A stretch of DNA of 64,000 nucleotides from Nitrospiraceae bacterium (GTDB taxonomy: Bacteria > Nitrospirota > Nitrospiria > Nitrospirales > Nitrospiraceae), in the NCBI GenBank assembly GCA_019637075.1, contig JAHBWI010000004.1, positions 372,001 to 436,000 on the forward strand, given 5' to 3'. This document shows, piece by piece, positions 18,414 through 27,120 of this stretch. The translations under genes were made by a program, and so were the position numbers. The notes under the pieces were generated by a model. That model was not told the DNA's origin and made no database searches. It saw nothing but the letters and a program-made list of their open reading frames with translations. Within the stretch, counting starts at the first letter, position 1; the number at the start of each line of letters is the position of its first letter.

Positions 18414-19457
18414 TCAGCGGGTCGGCAACGCAAAATCCGGGATGACCTCGCAGTCCAGACCGGTGGTCTTGCCTTGGAGCAGAGCCATGCGACCGGCTGC
18501 GGCAATCATCGCGGCATTGTCCGTACAGTAGGCCATCTTGGGCAATCCCAGGTCAATGCCCTCATCCGACGCCCGTTCGGTCAACTTGCTGCGAAGTCTT
18601 GAGTTCGCGGACACACCGCCGACCACGGCCAGGGCCCTGGCGCCGGATCGCCGCACGGCTTCGAACGATTGGCGAACCAACACATCGACGATCGCTTCTT
18701 GGTATCCGGCGGCGAGATCGGCCTGTTGCCGGGCAATCTCTTCGGGCGACATTTTTTGTAGATGGTAGAGCAAGGCCGTTTTCAAGCCGCTGAAACTGAA
18801 ATCCAGGCCCGTGGATTTTACCCTGGATCGGGGAAAGCGCACTGCAGCAGGGTCCCCGTTTCGAGCGGCCTTGTCGATCAACGGTCCGCCGGGGTAGCCG
18901 AGCCCCAACATCTGGGCTCCCTTGTCGAATGCCTCCCCCGCCGCATCGTCGATCGTTCGCCCTAGTAACCGGTAGGCCCCTGCTTCCAGAGTACGGAATA
19001 GGTGCGTGTGGCCTCCGGAGGCAACCAGCACCACACAATCTTGAGAAAAATCAGAACGGTCGATCCAGGCCGACGCGATGTGCCCTGCAAGATGACTCAC
19101 TCCGACCAGAGGAATCTCCAACGCATAAGCCAGCGCTTTCGCGTAACTCAAGCCCACGAGCAATGCGCCGGCCAGCCCAGGTCCTTGCGTTACGACTATC
19201 GCTCCGAGATGCTCGTGCGTGACGCCGGCTTCCGACAAAGCCGCTTTCACGACCGCTTCCACATTTTGAATATGCGCACGGGCGGCCAGTTCAGGCACGA
19301 CACCGCCGAATCGCTCATGCACGATTTGCTGAGAAGAAATGATGTTCGAGAGCACCCGCCCGTCCGGAGTCAGGACGGCAGCAGCCGTCTCGTCGCAGGA
19401 GGTTTCGATTCCCAGGATGGGACCGGGCGGTAGGCGCGCTTCGGCAGAATTATTCAT
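18414..19457 (-). CDS. tsaD: tRNA N6-adenosine threonylcarbamoyltransferase
   Basis: Transfers threonylcarbamoyl to A37 of ANN-decoding tRNAs. The 347-residue protein has GIETSCDETAAAVL at the N-terminus, the metal-binding histidines in VPELAARAHIQ, GPGLAGALLVG, and VASGGHTHLF. I use the ATG at 19457; an in-frame TTG at 19487 would lie inside the clpC terminator. The C-terminal FALPTR end is 59 bp from the proposed hflX start. Confidence 0.95.
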   Translation of the reverse strand: MNNSAEARLPPGPILGIETSCDETAAAVLTPDGRVLSNIISSQQIVHERFGGVVPELAARAHIQNVEAVVKAALSEAGVTHEHLGAIVVTQGPGLAGALLVGLSYAKALAYALEIPLVGVSHLAGHIASAWIDRSDFSQDCVVLVASGGHTHLFRTLEAGAYRLLGRTIDDAAGEAFDKGAQMLGLGYPGGPLIDKAARNGDPAAVRFPRSRVKSTGLDFSFSGLKTALLYHLQKMSPEEIARQQADLAAGYQEAIVDVLVRQSFEAVRRSGARALAVVGGVSANSRLRSKLTERASDEGIDLGLPKMAYCTDNAAMIAAAGRMALLQGKTTGLDCEVIPDFALPTR

Positions 19458-19482
19458 GGGATGCGGCTGGCGGCAAAAACGA

Positions 19483-19521
19483 GGCAACCCACGGAGGCCG
19501 TATGCTCCTCCGTGGGTTGCC
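19483..19521 (-). terminator. Rho-independent terminator of clpC
   Basis: A perfect 15-bp inverted repeat (19483-19497 with 19507-19521, arm GGCAACCCACGGAGG) around a 9-base loop. On the minus strand it is followed by CGTTTTT. It lies between the clpC stop and the tsaD start and so separates these units. Confidence 0.9.
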
Positions 19522-19583
19522 TGGGAATCGACGGGATCTCAAGTAAAACTCGATCCTCTCAATTAGAGAGCCGAGCCGACGCG

Positions 19584-22013
19584 TTAGACGCCGGCCATGG
19601 CTTCTTGTTCGATGAAGGCCGGCGCACCATCGCGCAAGACGACCTTGATCTTGCGATGGTCCTTGAACCGTCCCTTGATGAGTTCCTCTGAAAGCGGATC
19701 CCCGATGGCGCGTTGAATAGTCCGTCGCATCGGGCGAGCGCCGTAGAGCGGCTCGTACCCTTCCTTGATCAGCCACTGTTTGACTTCGTCGTCCACTTCG
19801 ATCGTCACACTCTTCTCCAGCAGCCGCAGGTTCAATTCGCGGAGCAGGATGTCCAGGATGCTGATCAGGTGAATCTTGTCGAGCGGGTGGAAGACCACCA
19901 TTTCGTCGATCCGGTTCAAGAATTCCGGGCTAAACGAACGGCGCAACTCCGCCAACACCTCGTCCCGCCGACGGGAGTTCTGGCCCGAGGGTTCCTCGTT
20001 CTGGAATCCCAAGGACACACCCTTTTGGATCAACTTGGTGCCGATGTTGGATGTCATGATCACGACCGTGTTCTTGAAGTCCACCTTCCGCCCGAGACTG
20101 TCCGTCAAAACACCGTCATCCAAGACCTGTAACAGGACGTTGAAGACGTCCGGATGAGCCTTTTCGATTTCGTCGAACAGGACGACTGAGTAGGGCCGAC
20201 GCCGAACCTTCTCGGTCAACTGGCCACCTTCCTCGTAGCCCACGTAACCGGGAGGTGCTCCGAACAATCGTGAACTCGTGAATTTTTCCTGGTATTCGGA
20301 CATATCGATTCGAATCAGCGCATCCTCGCTGTTGAAGAGGAATTCCGCCAATGTCCGCGCCAACTCGGTCTTGCCGACGCCGGTCGGTCCCAGGAAAATG
20401 AACGACCCGATTGGCTTCCGCGCTTCCTTGAGGCCGGCACGGGAACGCCGGATTGCACGGGCCACCGCCGAGATGGCTTCGTCCTGGCCGATGACACGCT
20501 TGTGCAGGAACTCTTCCATGCGCAGAAGCTTGTTCGACTCTTCTTCTTCCAGCTTGAAGAGCGGGATGCCGGTCATCTTGGAGACGACGTAGGCGACGTC
20601 TTCCTTGCCGATGGTCGGCTTGTGCTTTTCCTGGTTTTTCTTCCACTCCCGCTTCGATTCGTCGAGCAACTTTCGGAGCCGCTCTTCTTCTTCGCGATGG
20701 CGGACGGCTTCCTCGAAGTTCTGCATCGAGATCGCCAATTCCTTTTCGCGGGAAATCTTCTTCAACTCCTGCTCCAAGGCTTTCAATTCCGAGGGCAGCG
20801 CGTAGGTCTGAAGTTTGGCGCGAGAACCGGTTTCGTCGATCAAGTCGATCGCCTTGTCCGGCAAGAAACGGTCGGTGATATAGCGATCCGATAATTTCAC
20901 CGCCTCGACGATCGCCTCCTCGGTGATTTCAACGCCGTGATGTTCTTCGTACCGGTCACGCAGGCCCTGGATAATCCGAATGGTTTCTTCGGTGTTGGGC
21001 GGCTGCACATGGATCGGTTGGAAGCGCCGCTTGAGCGCGCCATCCTTCTCGATGTGCTTGCGGTATTCATCGAGCGTCGTCGCACCGATGCACTGGATTT
21101 CTCCACGGGACAACGCCGGCTTCAGCATGTTCGACGCATCGATCGAACCTTCCGCGGCACCGGCCCCCACCAACGTATGCAGCTCGTCGATGAAGATAAT
21201 AATGTTACCGGCCTGGACGATCTCCTTCATGACCACCTTCAGCCGTTCCTCGAACTGGCCGCGATACTTGGTGCCGGCCACGAGGGAGCCGAGGTCCAGC
21301 GCGATGACGCGCCGAGAGAGGAGATTGTCCGGAACTTCTGAAGCGACGATGCGTTGCGCGAGACCTTCGACGATGGCGGTCTTTCCTACACCCGACTCGC
21401 CGATCAGCACCGGATTGTTCTTGGAGCGGCGGCTGAGAATCTGAAGCACGCGTTCGATTTCGTCGGCGCGACCGATCACGGGATCCAACTGACCCTCTTG
21501 GGCCAATTGGGTCAGGTCACGACCAAATTCGTCGAGGGCCGGGGTATTGCTCTTGCGATCGCGCTCGCGTGGAGCGGACTTGCGCAGGAACGTCACCGTC
21601 AGCTGCCGGGCCGTCAGGAGATTCGCCCCGAGGCTGCGAAGAATCTTTCCGCCGATCCCCTCCTCCTCGCGCAGCAGACCCAAGAGCAGGTGTTCGCTTC
21701 CGATATGGTTGTGCCCGAGAAGCCGGGCTTCCTCCACGCCGTACTCGATCACCTTCTTGACCCGCGGGCTGAAGGGAATTTCGCCGAAGGTCATCGTGGT
21801 GCCGCCGCCCGGAAGGTTTCGCTCGATCTCGAGGCGAATCTGTTCGGTGGAGAGCCCCATCTTTTTCAGGATCATCAGCGCAATCCCATCCGTCTCGCGA
21901 AGGATGGCCAACACCAGGTGCTCGGTGCCCAGGTAATCGTTCTGATGGCGCTCGGCTTCTTCACGTGCCAGGATGATGATCTTGCGACCCTTGTCCGTGA
22001 ACCGTTCGAACAT
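19584..22013 (-). CDS. clpC: Clp protease ATP-binding subunit ClpC
   Basis: An 809-residue Hsp100 unfoldase that feeds ClpP. It has an N-terminal Clp-N double repeat ([30 protein letters not shown]), a first AAA+ module with GESGVGKT, a UVR-type coiled segment ([18 protein letters not shown]) as in ClpC/MecB, and a second AAA+ module with GPTGVGKT and [12 protein letters not shown]. The ClpP-docking loop region follows in the second module. It has its own sigma-70 promoter and terminator and so is transcribed apart from tsaD. Confidence 0.97.
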   Translation of the reverse strand: MFERFTDKGRKIIILAREEAERHQNDYLGTEHLVLAILRETDGIALMILKKMGLSTEQIRLEIERNLPGGGTTMTFGEIPFSPRVKKVIEYGVEEARLLGHNHIGSEHLLLGLLREEEGIGGKILRSLGANLLTARQLTVTFLRKSAPRERDRKSNTPALDEFGRDLTQLAQEGQLDPVIGRADEIERVLQILSRRSKNNPVLIGESGVGKTAIVEGLAQRIVASEVPDNLLSRRVIALDLGSLVAGTKYRGQFEERLKVVMKEIVQAGNIIIFIDELHTLVGAGAAEGSIDASNMLKPALSRGEIQCIGATTLDEYRKHIEKDGALKRRFQPIHVQPPNTEETIRIIQGLRDRYEEHHGVEITEEAIVEAVKLSDRYITDRFLPDKAIDLIDETGSRAKLQTYALPSELKALEQELKKISREKELAISMQNFEEAVRHREEEERLRKLLDESKREWKKNQEKHKPTIGKEDVAYVVSKMTGIPLFKLEEEESNKLLRMEEFLHKRVIGQDEAISAVARAIRRSRAGLKEARKPIGSFIFLGPTGVGKTELARTLAEFLFNSEDALIRIDMSEYQEKFTSSRLFGAPPGYVGYEEGGQLTEKVRRRPYSVVLFDEIEKAHPDVFNVLLQVLDDGVLTDSLGRKVDFKNTVVIMTSNIGTKLIQKGVSLGFQNEEPSGQNSRRRDEVLAELRRSFSPEFLNRIDEMVVFHPLDKIHLISILDILLRELNLRLLEKSVTIEVDDEVKQWLIKEGYEPLYGARPMRRTIQRAIGDPLSEELIKGRFKDHRKIKVVLRDGAPAFIEQEAMAGV

Positions 22014-22102
22014 CCCGCCTCCTTATGGTGATGGGGTCTGTAAGAGAAGCCCAGACTGAGTGTTTCGTGCGCGTCAAACAGCAGGGGAAAACTGATGATG
22101 TG

Positions 22103-22131
22103 ATTCTAACTAGAGAGCTGTGGGGTGTCAA
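22103..22131 (-). promoter_or_regulatory. Sigma-70 promoter of clpC
   Basis: On the minus strand, TTGACA (22131-22126), exactly 17 bases, then TAGAAT (22108-22103). Near-consensus elements with optimal spacing, about 90 bp upstream of the clpC ATG. No CtsR-type repeat was seen. Confidence 0.85.
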
Positions 22132-22280
22132 GGTATTGAGGGAAACGTCGAAGCCCCGCAACCCCTCTCGCCATGCGGCGATCCGCGCCTCTCCCTAAGT
22201 GTCTCGTTTGACTCTTTCGGAACTCTCCCTATACAATCCCGCACCGTTTTCACGCGCTGCTCACCGAGCTAGAGCCCTTC

Positions 22281-23141
22281 ATGAAAAGCAAACACATCGG
22301 GATTCTGACCAAACCGAAATTTCCGGAAGTGAAATCCACGCTGCAGGCGGTCGTGTCATGGCTGCGAGAGCGTCACATCGAGGTCGTGCTTGACGTCACG
22401 TCGGCGGGGTTGCTCGGCGAATCAGGCGGAATACAAAAAACGCAGCTCGCCAATAAGTCCGATGTGTTGCTCGTGCTGGGCGGCGACGGGACCATGTTGA
22501 ACGCGGCACGCCTCGCCGGAGAACGGAGCATTCCGATTCTCGGGGTCAACATGGGAGGGTTGGGATTTCTGACCGAAGTGCGGCTGGAACATTTATATCC
22601 GTCATTGGAACGAGTCTTCGCAAACGATTTCGTGCTCGACGAGCGGATCATGTTGAAGACGCACATTCACCGGCACGGCGAGACGGTCGCGCAGGGAGTT
22701 GTCCTGAACGATGTCGTCATCAGCAAGGGAACCCTTGCCCGTATGATTGAGTTGAAGATCGCCATTCAGGGACAGTTCGTCACGAACCTGCGCGGCGACG
22801 GTTTGATCCTGAGTACTCCTACCGGCTCAACGGCCTATTCACTCTCAGCCGGAGGACCGATCATCAACCCTGCGGTTCGATCCGTGACCTTGGCGCCGAT
22901 CTGCCCGCACACACTGACGCACCGTCCGCTGCTGGTTCCGGCCGACGCGCAGATTGAAGTGACGTTGACAAGTAAGGATGATGGAGCGATGGCCACGCTG
23001 GATGGCCAGGTCGGTGTCGGAATCACGCAGGGTGACACGGTAGAAATCAGCGTGTCCGACTACCTGACCAAGCTTATCCGCTTTCCGGAAAGCAGTTACT
23101 ACGAGGTGTTGAGGGAAAAGCTGAAATGGGGCGACGGCTGA
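22281..23141 (+). CDS. nadK: NAD kinase
   Basis: Phosphorylates NAD to NADP. The 286-residue protein shows LVLGGDGTMLNAARL (ATP/NAD loop with the GGDG aspartate), GFLTEV, the NDVVISKG substrate motif and TPTGSTAYSLSAGGP. All conserved family residues are present. Divergent from clpC and convergent with the oxidoreductase gene 14 bp downstream. Confidence 0.96.
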   Translation: MKSKHIGILTKPKFPEVKSTLQAVVSWLRERHIEVVLDVTSAGLLGESGGIQKTQLANKSDVLLVLGGDGTMLNAARLAGERSIPILGVNMGGLGFLTEVRLEHLYPSLERVFANDFVLDERIMLKTHIHRHGETVAQGVVLNDVVISKGTLARMIELKIAIQGQFVTNLRGDGLILSTPTGSTAYSLSAGGPIINPAVRSVTLAPICPHTLTHRPLLVPADAQIEVTLTSKDDGAMATLDGQVGVGITQGDTVEISVSDYLTKLIRFPESSYYEVLREKLKWGDG

Positions 23142-23155
23142 AGCCGAGGGGTTGG

Positions 23156-24520
23156 TTACCCCCTGCCCCGCTCAATCGCCGAGAGCATTTCGGCATTACT
23201 GGCGAATTTGAATTCACCGATGGCTTCCGGAGACGAAGCCAGCTTCTTTTCCGCAGCATCCAGCACCTTCAGCCCGGCCAAATCGACCGGCCGGCTTTTG
23301 TGGTCCTTCAGCAGCGCTTCAAGTTTTCCGATCACAGAGCCCATATTGGCGCCGGTTTGCTTGGTGTCCAGGTAGCGGGCGATCACTTCCGCGCACCACT
23401 CCCCGTCACGCTTGGCAATACCGACCAAGCCTTCGCTGGCCTTGCGCGACCACCCCGCGAGGAACAGCCCATCCACCACCTTGCCGGTCTTTTCGTCATA
23501 GGCCTGGAAAAAGGCATCATCGGGATCGTTGCCGGTCTTGTTCGGGTTGGTCACGAACACGCCGTCCTTATACGGTAGGCCCACAGTCTCGTCGACCTTG
23601 TCTCCGACGGCGAAGACCACGCTATCCACCGGGAACTCATAGTACTGCTTCAGGCCGGACGCGGCGGTGTCCTCACCTTTGGGCACGAGCTTATTGTCCT
23701 CCATCTCGAGGGCGCGCACCCGGTTGTTGGCATCCACGAGGACGCGCTTCGGCGACGCAAGAAACCGGAAGCCCATCTTGGCGTCGCTGACCTTCGGCTC
23801 GCACTTCGTGAATTCGTCGGTCATGCTTTTCAACACGTCATCGGCATTCTGCCCGACGGCAGCCAACCGTTCCTTGATCCGGTCGAACTCCTTCGTGATA
23901 CCTTCCAAATCCATGTTCGCGCAGACCGCACGAATTTCCTTTGGATTGTACTTCCGTTCCACCGGCCCCCGACGGGCAATCGCCGTGACGCGTTCCACCT
24001 TCTTATAGCGGATCAACCAATGGGCGATGTCGACCATCACGTCGCCGACACCGATCACGGCCACATGTTTTCCCATATCAAAGGGACGATCACCGAACCC
24101 GGGTAGCCGATTAAAGTGGTAGACAACATCCTTGGCGTGGAAGACGCCTTTCGCACTGTCGCCCTCGACTCCGATCGCTTTGGTCCCTTGGGCGCCCACC
24201 GAGAAGGCGATGGCACTCGCCCCTAAGCTTCGGAGGTCTTCGACCGTCAGATCCTTACCCTGGCCCACCGACACGTTACCGAAGTAGCGCACGTTCGGCC
24301 GCTCCAGCATGTCCCAGTATTGTTTCTTCAGGCCCCCGCGCAGCTTCAGTTTGCTGGGGAAAATGCCGTATTCGGCCAAACCGCCGAATTTGATGTCACG
24401 ATTCAGAATGATGACTTCATGGCCGGCATCGGCCAACTTATTCGATAGTGCCATTCCTGCGGGACCGGCACCAACCACGATCACAACATGACGACCCGAC
24501 TGTGTTCCCATTGCGCTCAT
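23156..24520 (-). CDS. FAD-dependent ferredoxin-NADP-reductase-like oxidoreductase
   Basis: A 454-residue two-dinucleotide-fold flavoprotein of the adrenodoxin-reductase/glutamate-synthase-beta type. An FAD fingerprint GAGPAGMA lies near residue 18, an EYGIFPSKLKL segment after it, a second Rossmann loop IGVGDVMVDIAHWLIR near residue 155 is followed by IARRGPVE, and the C-terminal FLAGWSRKASEGLVG is the FAD pyrimidine-binding end. It probably moves electrons between ferredoxin and NADP, useful in an autotroph that runs ferredoxin-dependent carbon fixation (inference). The partner is not encoded next to it. Confidence 0.85.
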   Translation of the reverse strand: MSAMGTQSGRHVVIVVGAGPAGMALSNKLADAGHEVIILNRDIKFGGLAEYGIFPSKLKLRGGLKKQYWDMLERPNVRYFGNVSVGQGKDLTVEDLRSLGASAIAFSVGAQGTKAIGVEGDSAKGVFHAKDVVYHFNRLPGFGDRPFDMGKHVAVIGVGDVMVDIAHWLIRYKKVERVTAIARRGPVERKYNPKEIRAVCANMDLEGITKEFDRIKERLAAVGQNADDVLKSMTDEFTKCEPKVSDAKMGFRFLASPKRVLVDANNRVRALEMEDNKLVPKGEDTAASGLKQYYEFPVDSVVFAVGDKVDETVGLPYKDGVFVTNPNKTGNDPDDAFFQAYDEKTGKVVDGLFLAGWSRKASEGLVGIAKRDGEWCAEVIARYLDTKQTGANMGSVIGKLEALLKDHKSRPVDLAGLKVLDAAEKKLASSPEAIGEFKFASNAEMLSAIERGRG

Positions 24521-24708
24521 CGTCTACCCTTCAATGTGTATGGTGTATAGGAGTTGGTCGGCTAAAAAGACAAAACTCTCAAAGGATTCGCGAACATTAG
24601 CATGGGTGTGAAGAGGCTGTCAAAGCTGGACTATCGCGCGGGGCACGTCCAACACTCGATGAGAGAGGCGGACGGCAGCGGAGGCTTTTCGGATCAGTGG
24701 AGGACGTA

Positions 24709-24741
24709 CCGGGAACGTGCCTGGTTCGGCCACGTTCCCGG
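24709..24741 (-). terminator. Hairpin downstream of fumC
   Basis: An 11-bp perfect inverted repeat (CCGGGAACGTG with its complement, 11-base loop) 14 bp past the fumC stop. No T-run follows, so it is a non-canonical terminator or an mRNA 3'-end stabiliser. The remaining bases from 24521 to 24708 show nothing clear. Confidence 0.5.
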
Positions 24742-24754
24742 CATCTACTCTGAC

Positions 24755-26221
24755 CTAGCCCCCGGCGCTCCCAACCGGACCGCCTGGTTCGGTCATCCGC
24801 CAAGGATCCAGCAACTGGGTCAGGCGCTTCTCGGGCAGGACTTGCTGTTCCCGCGCAACTTGCCTCACCGTCTTGCCTGACTTATAGGCTTCCTTCGCCA
24901 ACTTAGCGGCCGCTTCGTATCCAATTTCCGGCGCCAGTGCCGTACACATAGCGAGGCTTTCCTCGATCAGGCTCTTGCACCGTTCTTCGTTGGCTTTGAT
25001 CCCTTCGATGCATTTCACCGCAAAGTTCTGGGATGCCGTGGCCAGCAGTTCAATCGACTGCAACAGGTTGTAGGCCATGACCGGGAGCATTACGATCAAC
25101 TCAAAATTGGCCGCTTGGCCTCCGACCGTCACGGTCACGTCATTGCCGATCACCTGGGCACAGACCATGGTGACGGATTCGGCGATCACCGGATTCACCT
25201 TGCCCGGCATGATGGAGGACCCGGGTTGCGTCTCCGGGAGATTGATTTCGCCGAGCCCGCAACGGGGGCCGGAACCGAGCCACCGGACGTCGTTGGCGAT
25301 TTTCATGAGGCTGACGGCGACCGTTCTCAATGCGCCGCTGGCTTCCACGAGGGAATCCTGGGCGGACTGAGCCTCAAAATGGTTGGTGGCCTCTCGGAAA
25401 TGACAGGCCGTTTCCTTCGAGATGATGGCCATGACTTTACGCGGGAACACCGGATGGCAGTTCAAGCCAGTGCCGACCGCCGTACCGCCGAGCGCCACTT
25501 CGCTCAAGGCGTCCTGGGCGCGCTTCACCCGTGCGATGCCAAGCTGGATCTGCCGGGCGTACCCGCCGAATTCCTGCCCCAACCGCACCGGCGTGGCATC
25601 CTGCAGATGGGTCCGTCCGATCTTCACCACCTTGTCGAACTCCTTCGCCTTGGCAGCCAACGCTTTGTGCAACCGCGTGAGTGCCGGCAACAGTTCTCGC
25701 CGGATGGTTTCCGACGCGGCGATGTGGATGGCGGTCGGGACCACGTCATTGCTCGATTGTCCCAGGTTCACATGGTCATTGGGATGGACGAGCTTGCTGC
25801 CTCGCGCACCGCCCAACAACTCGGTAGCCCGGTTGGAAATGACTTCGTTGGTATTCATGTTCGTGGAGGTGCCGGAGCCGGTCTGAAAAATATCCACCGG
25901 AAACTCGGCGTCCAGGCAACCATCGATGACTTCCGTTGCCGCCTGGCGAATGGCTTCCGCATGTTTTTTGTCCAACAACTTCAATGAGTGGTTGACGGAA
26001 GCGGCAGCACGCTTGATGAGGCCCATCGCCCGGATCATGGCTCGGGGAATACGGAGCGAGCTGATAGGGAAATTTTCAATGGCCCGGGCAGTCTGGACCC
26101 CGTAGTACGCATTGGTCGGGACCGGCAATTCCCCCATCGTGTCGCGCTCGATTCGTGTGCTGACGGACGGGCTCTGGGGCGTCGTTGCGGCTTTGCTCTG
26201 CTTCGTGGATGTCTTCCTCAT
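24755..26221 (-). CDS. fumC: Class II fumarate hydratase
   Basis: Interconverts fumarate and malate. The 488-residue protein has GSGTSTNMNTNEVISNRA, VHPNDHVNLGQSSNDVVPTA, GRTHLQDATP with the catalytic histidine, and the superfamily signature GSSIMPGKVNP. An aspartase is a possible alternative within this fold, since the two differ subtly, but HPNDHVN and the GTGLN loop favour fumarase. I use the ATG at 26221 (AGGAG seven bases upstream). The N-terminal 24 residues are Ser/Thr/Lys-rich and not conserved. Confidence 0.88.
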   Translation of the reverse strand: MRKTSTKQSKAATTPQSPSVSTRIERDTMGELPVPTNAYYGVQTARAIENFPISSLRIPRAMIRAMGLIKRAAASVNHSLKLLDKKHAEAIRQAATEVIDGCLDAEFPVDIFQTGSGTSTNMNTNEVISNRATELLGGARGSKLVHPNDHVNLGQSSNDVVPTAIHIAASETIRRELLPALTRLHKALAAKAKEFDKVVKIGRTHLQDATPVRLGQEFGGYARQIQLGIARVKRAQDALSEVALGGTAVGTGLNCHPVFPRKVMAIISKETACHFREATNHFEAQSAQDSLVEASGALRTVAVSLMKIANDVRWLGSGPRCGLGEINLPETQPGSSIMPGKVNPVIAESVTMVCAQVIGNDVTVTVGGQAANFELIVMLPVMAYNLLQSIELLATASQNFAVKCIEGIKANEERCKSLIEESLAMCTALAPEIGYEAAAKLAKEAYKSGKTVRQVAREQQVLPEKRLTQLLDPWRMTEPGGPVGSAGG

Positions 26222-26339
26222 CAACTCACTCCTGGCTTGACGGTCTATTCAAATCAAACAAAGAGCGCATCTTAAACGGTCGCATGGCGGAATCACAAGA
26301 GTGAGGACGTTGGGGCGGTTAGAGGTGGGTAGAAAAACG

Positions 26340-26363
26340 AAGGCCCGCCGGGGGGCGGGCCTT
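26340..26363 (-). terminator. Rho-independent terminator of hsp20
   Basis: A 10-bp GC-rich stem (AAGGCCCGCC with GGCGGGCCTT, 4-base loop) followed on the minus strand by CGTTTTTC, placed 26 bp after the small heat-shock gene. Confidence 0.88.
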
Positions 26364-26388
26364 TGCTTGGGCACGTATGGGAAAACGG

Positions 26389-26838
26389 TCAGGCCACCTT
26401 CACGTCGATCTGTTTCGGTTTTGCCTTCTCGGACTTGGGCAGGTGCAGCCGCAGCACACCATCGGTGTACCCGGCTTTCACATTGGCCTCGTCGACCGTG
26501 TCGGGAAGGGTGAACGTGCGGACGAACCGCCCGTAGGCCCGCTCAATCCGATGGTACTTCTTCCCCTTCTCCTCCTTCTCCTGCTTACGTTCGCCCTGGA
26601 TCGTCAAGACCCCATCCTCGACCGTCACGCGGACGTCTTCCTTTTTGACCTCCGGCAGCTCGACCTTGATGGCATACTCCGTCTCGGTTTCGCTGATATC
26701 AACCAATGGAGTCCAGTCTGCGACTGTCATGATCTCCTTGCCGTTCGATTGGTTGACGGCAGGGCGCACGAACATCCGATTCAAGCGATCGGACATTTCT
26801 TCCAACTCGCGGAACGGGTCCCACTTCACGATAGCCAT
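26389..26838 (-). CDS. Hsp20/alpha-crystallin small heat-shock protein
   Basis: An ATP-independent holdase chaperone of 149 residues. It starts MAIVKWDPFRELEEM, has the alpha-crystallin beta-sandwich from about residue 45 to 135 (YAIKVELPEVKKEDVRVTV, the VLTIQGERKQE strand, and GVLRLHLPKSEKAKPK), and ends in a short basic tail with an IDVKV anchor. Preceded by AAGGAGG and by an unusual inverted repeat about 40 bp upstream; followed by a strong terminator, so monocistronic. Confidence 0.95.
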   Translation of the reverse strand: MAIVKWDPFRELEEMSDRLNRMFVRPAVNQSNGKEIMTVADWTPLVDISETETEYAIKVELPEVKKEDVRVTVEDGVLTIQGERKQEKEEKGKKYHRIERAYGRFVRTFTLPDTVDEANVKAGYTDGVLRLHLPKSEKAKPKQIDVKVA

Positions 26839-26875
26839 GACTCAACCTCCTTGCGTGTGTATGGTGGCTAGTGAC

Positions 26876-26895
26876 TGTGAGCCTCACTGCTCACA
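26876..26895 (-). promoter_or_regulatory. Inverted repeat upstream of hsp20, possible operator
   Basis: TGTGAGC, six bases, GCTCACA: a 7-6-7 perfect palindrome 38-57 bp upstream of the hsp20 ATG. It is not the CIRCE element. It may be an operator or a 5'-UTR hairpin. Confidence 0.4.
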
Positions 26896-26927
26896 CCTTG
26901 GAGGTAATCTTATGCAACGGGAAGTCA

Positions 26928-26954
26928 AGGCCGGCGGCTCACAGCCGCCGGCCT
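26928..26954. other. Strong hairpin between hsp20 and a divergent small gene
   Basis: A 12-bp GC-rich perfect stem (AGGCCGGCGGCT and its complement) with a 3-base loop. It sits in a divergent intergenic region, has no T-run on either side, and no gene ends here, so it does not look like a terminator. Confidence 0.45.
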
Positions 26955-26964
26955 CACGAGACCC

Positions 26965-26994
26965 TTGACAGGAGAGGGCCAGACATTATCTATT
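26965..26994 (+). promoter_or_regulatory. Promoter of the 29-residue membrane peptide gene
   Basis: A consensus TTGACA at 26965-26970, 18 bases, then TCTATT at 26989-26994. The expected transcript would start just before the GGAAGGAG ribosome binding site of the small gene at 27024. Confidence 0.6.
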
Positions 26995-27023
26995 ACGCTC
27001 CCTAACGGAAGGAGTTGGGAGCC

Positions 27024-27113
27024 ATGTTGGAATTCTTATCGTATGCCTTGCTCGGTGGGTTTTTGATGTTCACATCCGTTGTGTTGTGGTGGTTCGTCGG
27101 CCGTACCGAGTAA
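27024..27113 (+). CDS. Small single-span membrane protein, 29 residues
   Basis: A very short gene: MLEFLSYALLGG at the N-terminus, a hydrophobic span through LMFTSVVLWWF, and a charged VGRTE end. GGAAGGAG lies nine bases upstream of the ATG and a TTGACA-type promoter about 30 bp before that. The layout (one transmembrane helix, short polar tail) resembles small accessory subunits of membrane complexes such as CydX, but the sequence is not one I recognise. It ends 7 bp from the convergent citrate synthase gene. Function unknown. Confidence 0.65.
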   Translation: MLEFLSYALLGGFLMFTSVVLWWFVGRTE

Positions 27114-27120
27114 CGTTCCT

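Noticed and set aside
26876-26895. CIRCE element for hsp20
   Set aside because: Arm sequence and 6-base spacing do not match the CIRCE consensus (nine-base arms, nine-base spacer).
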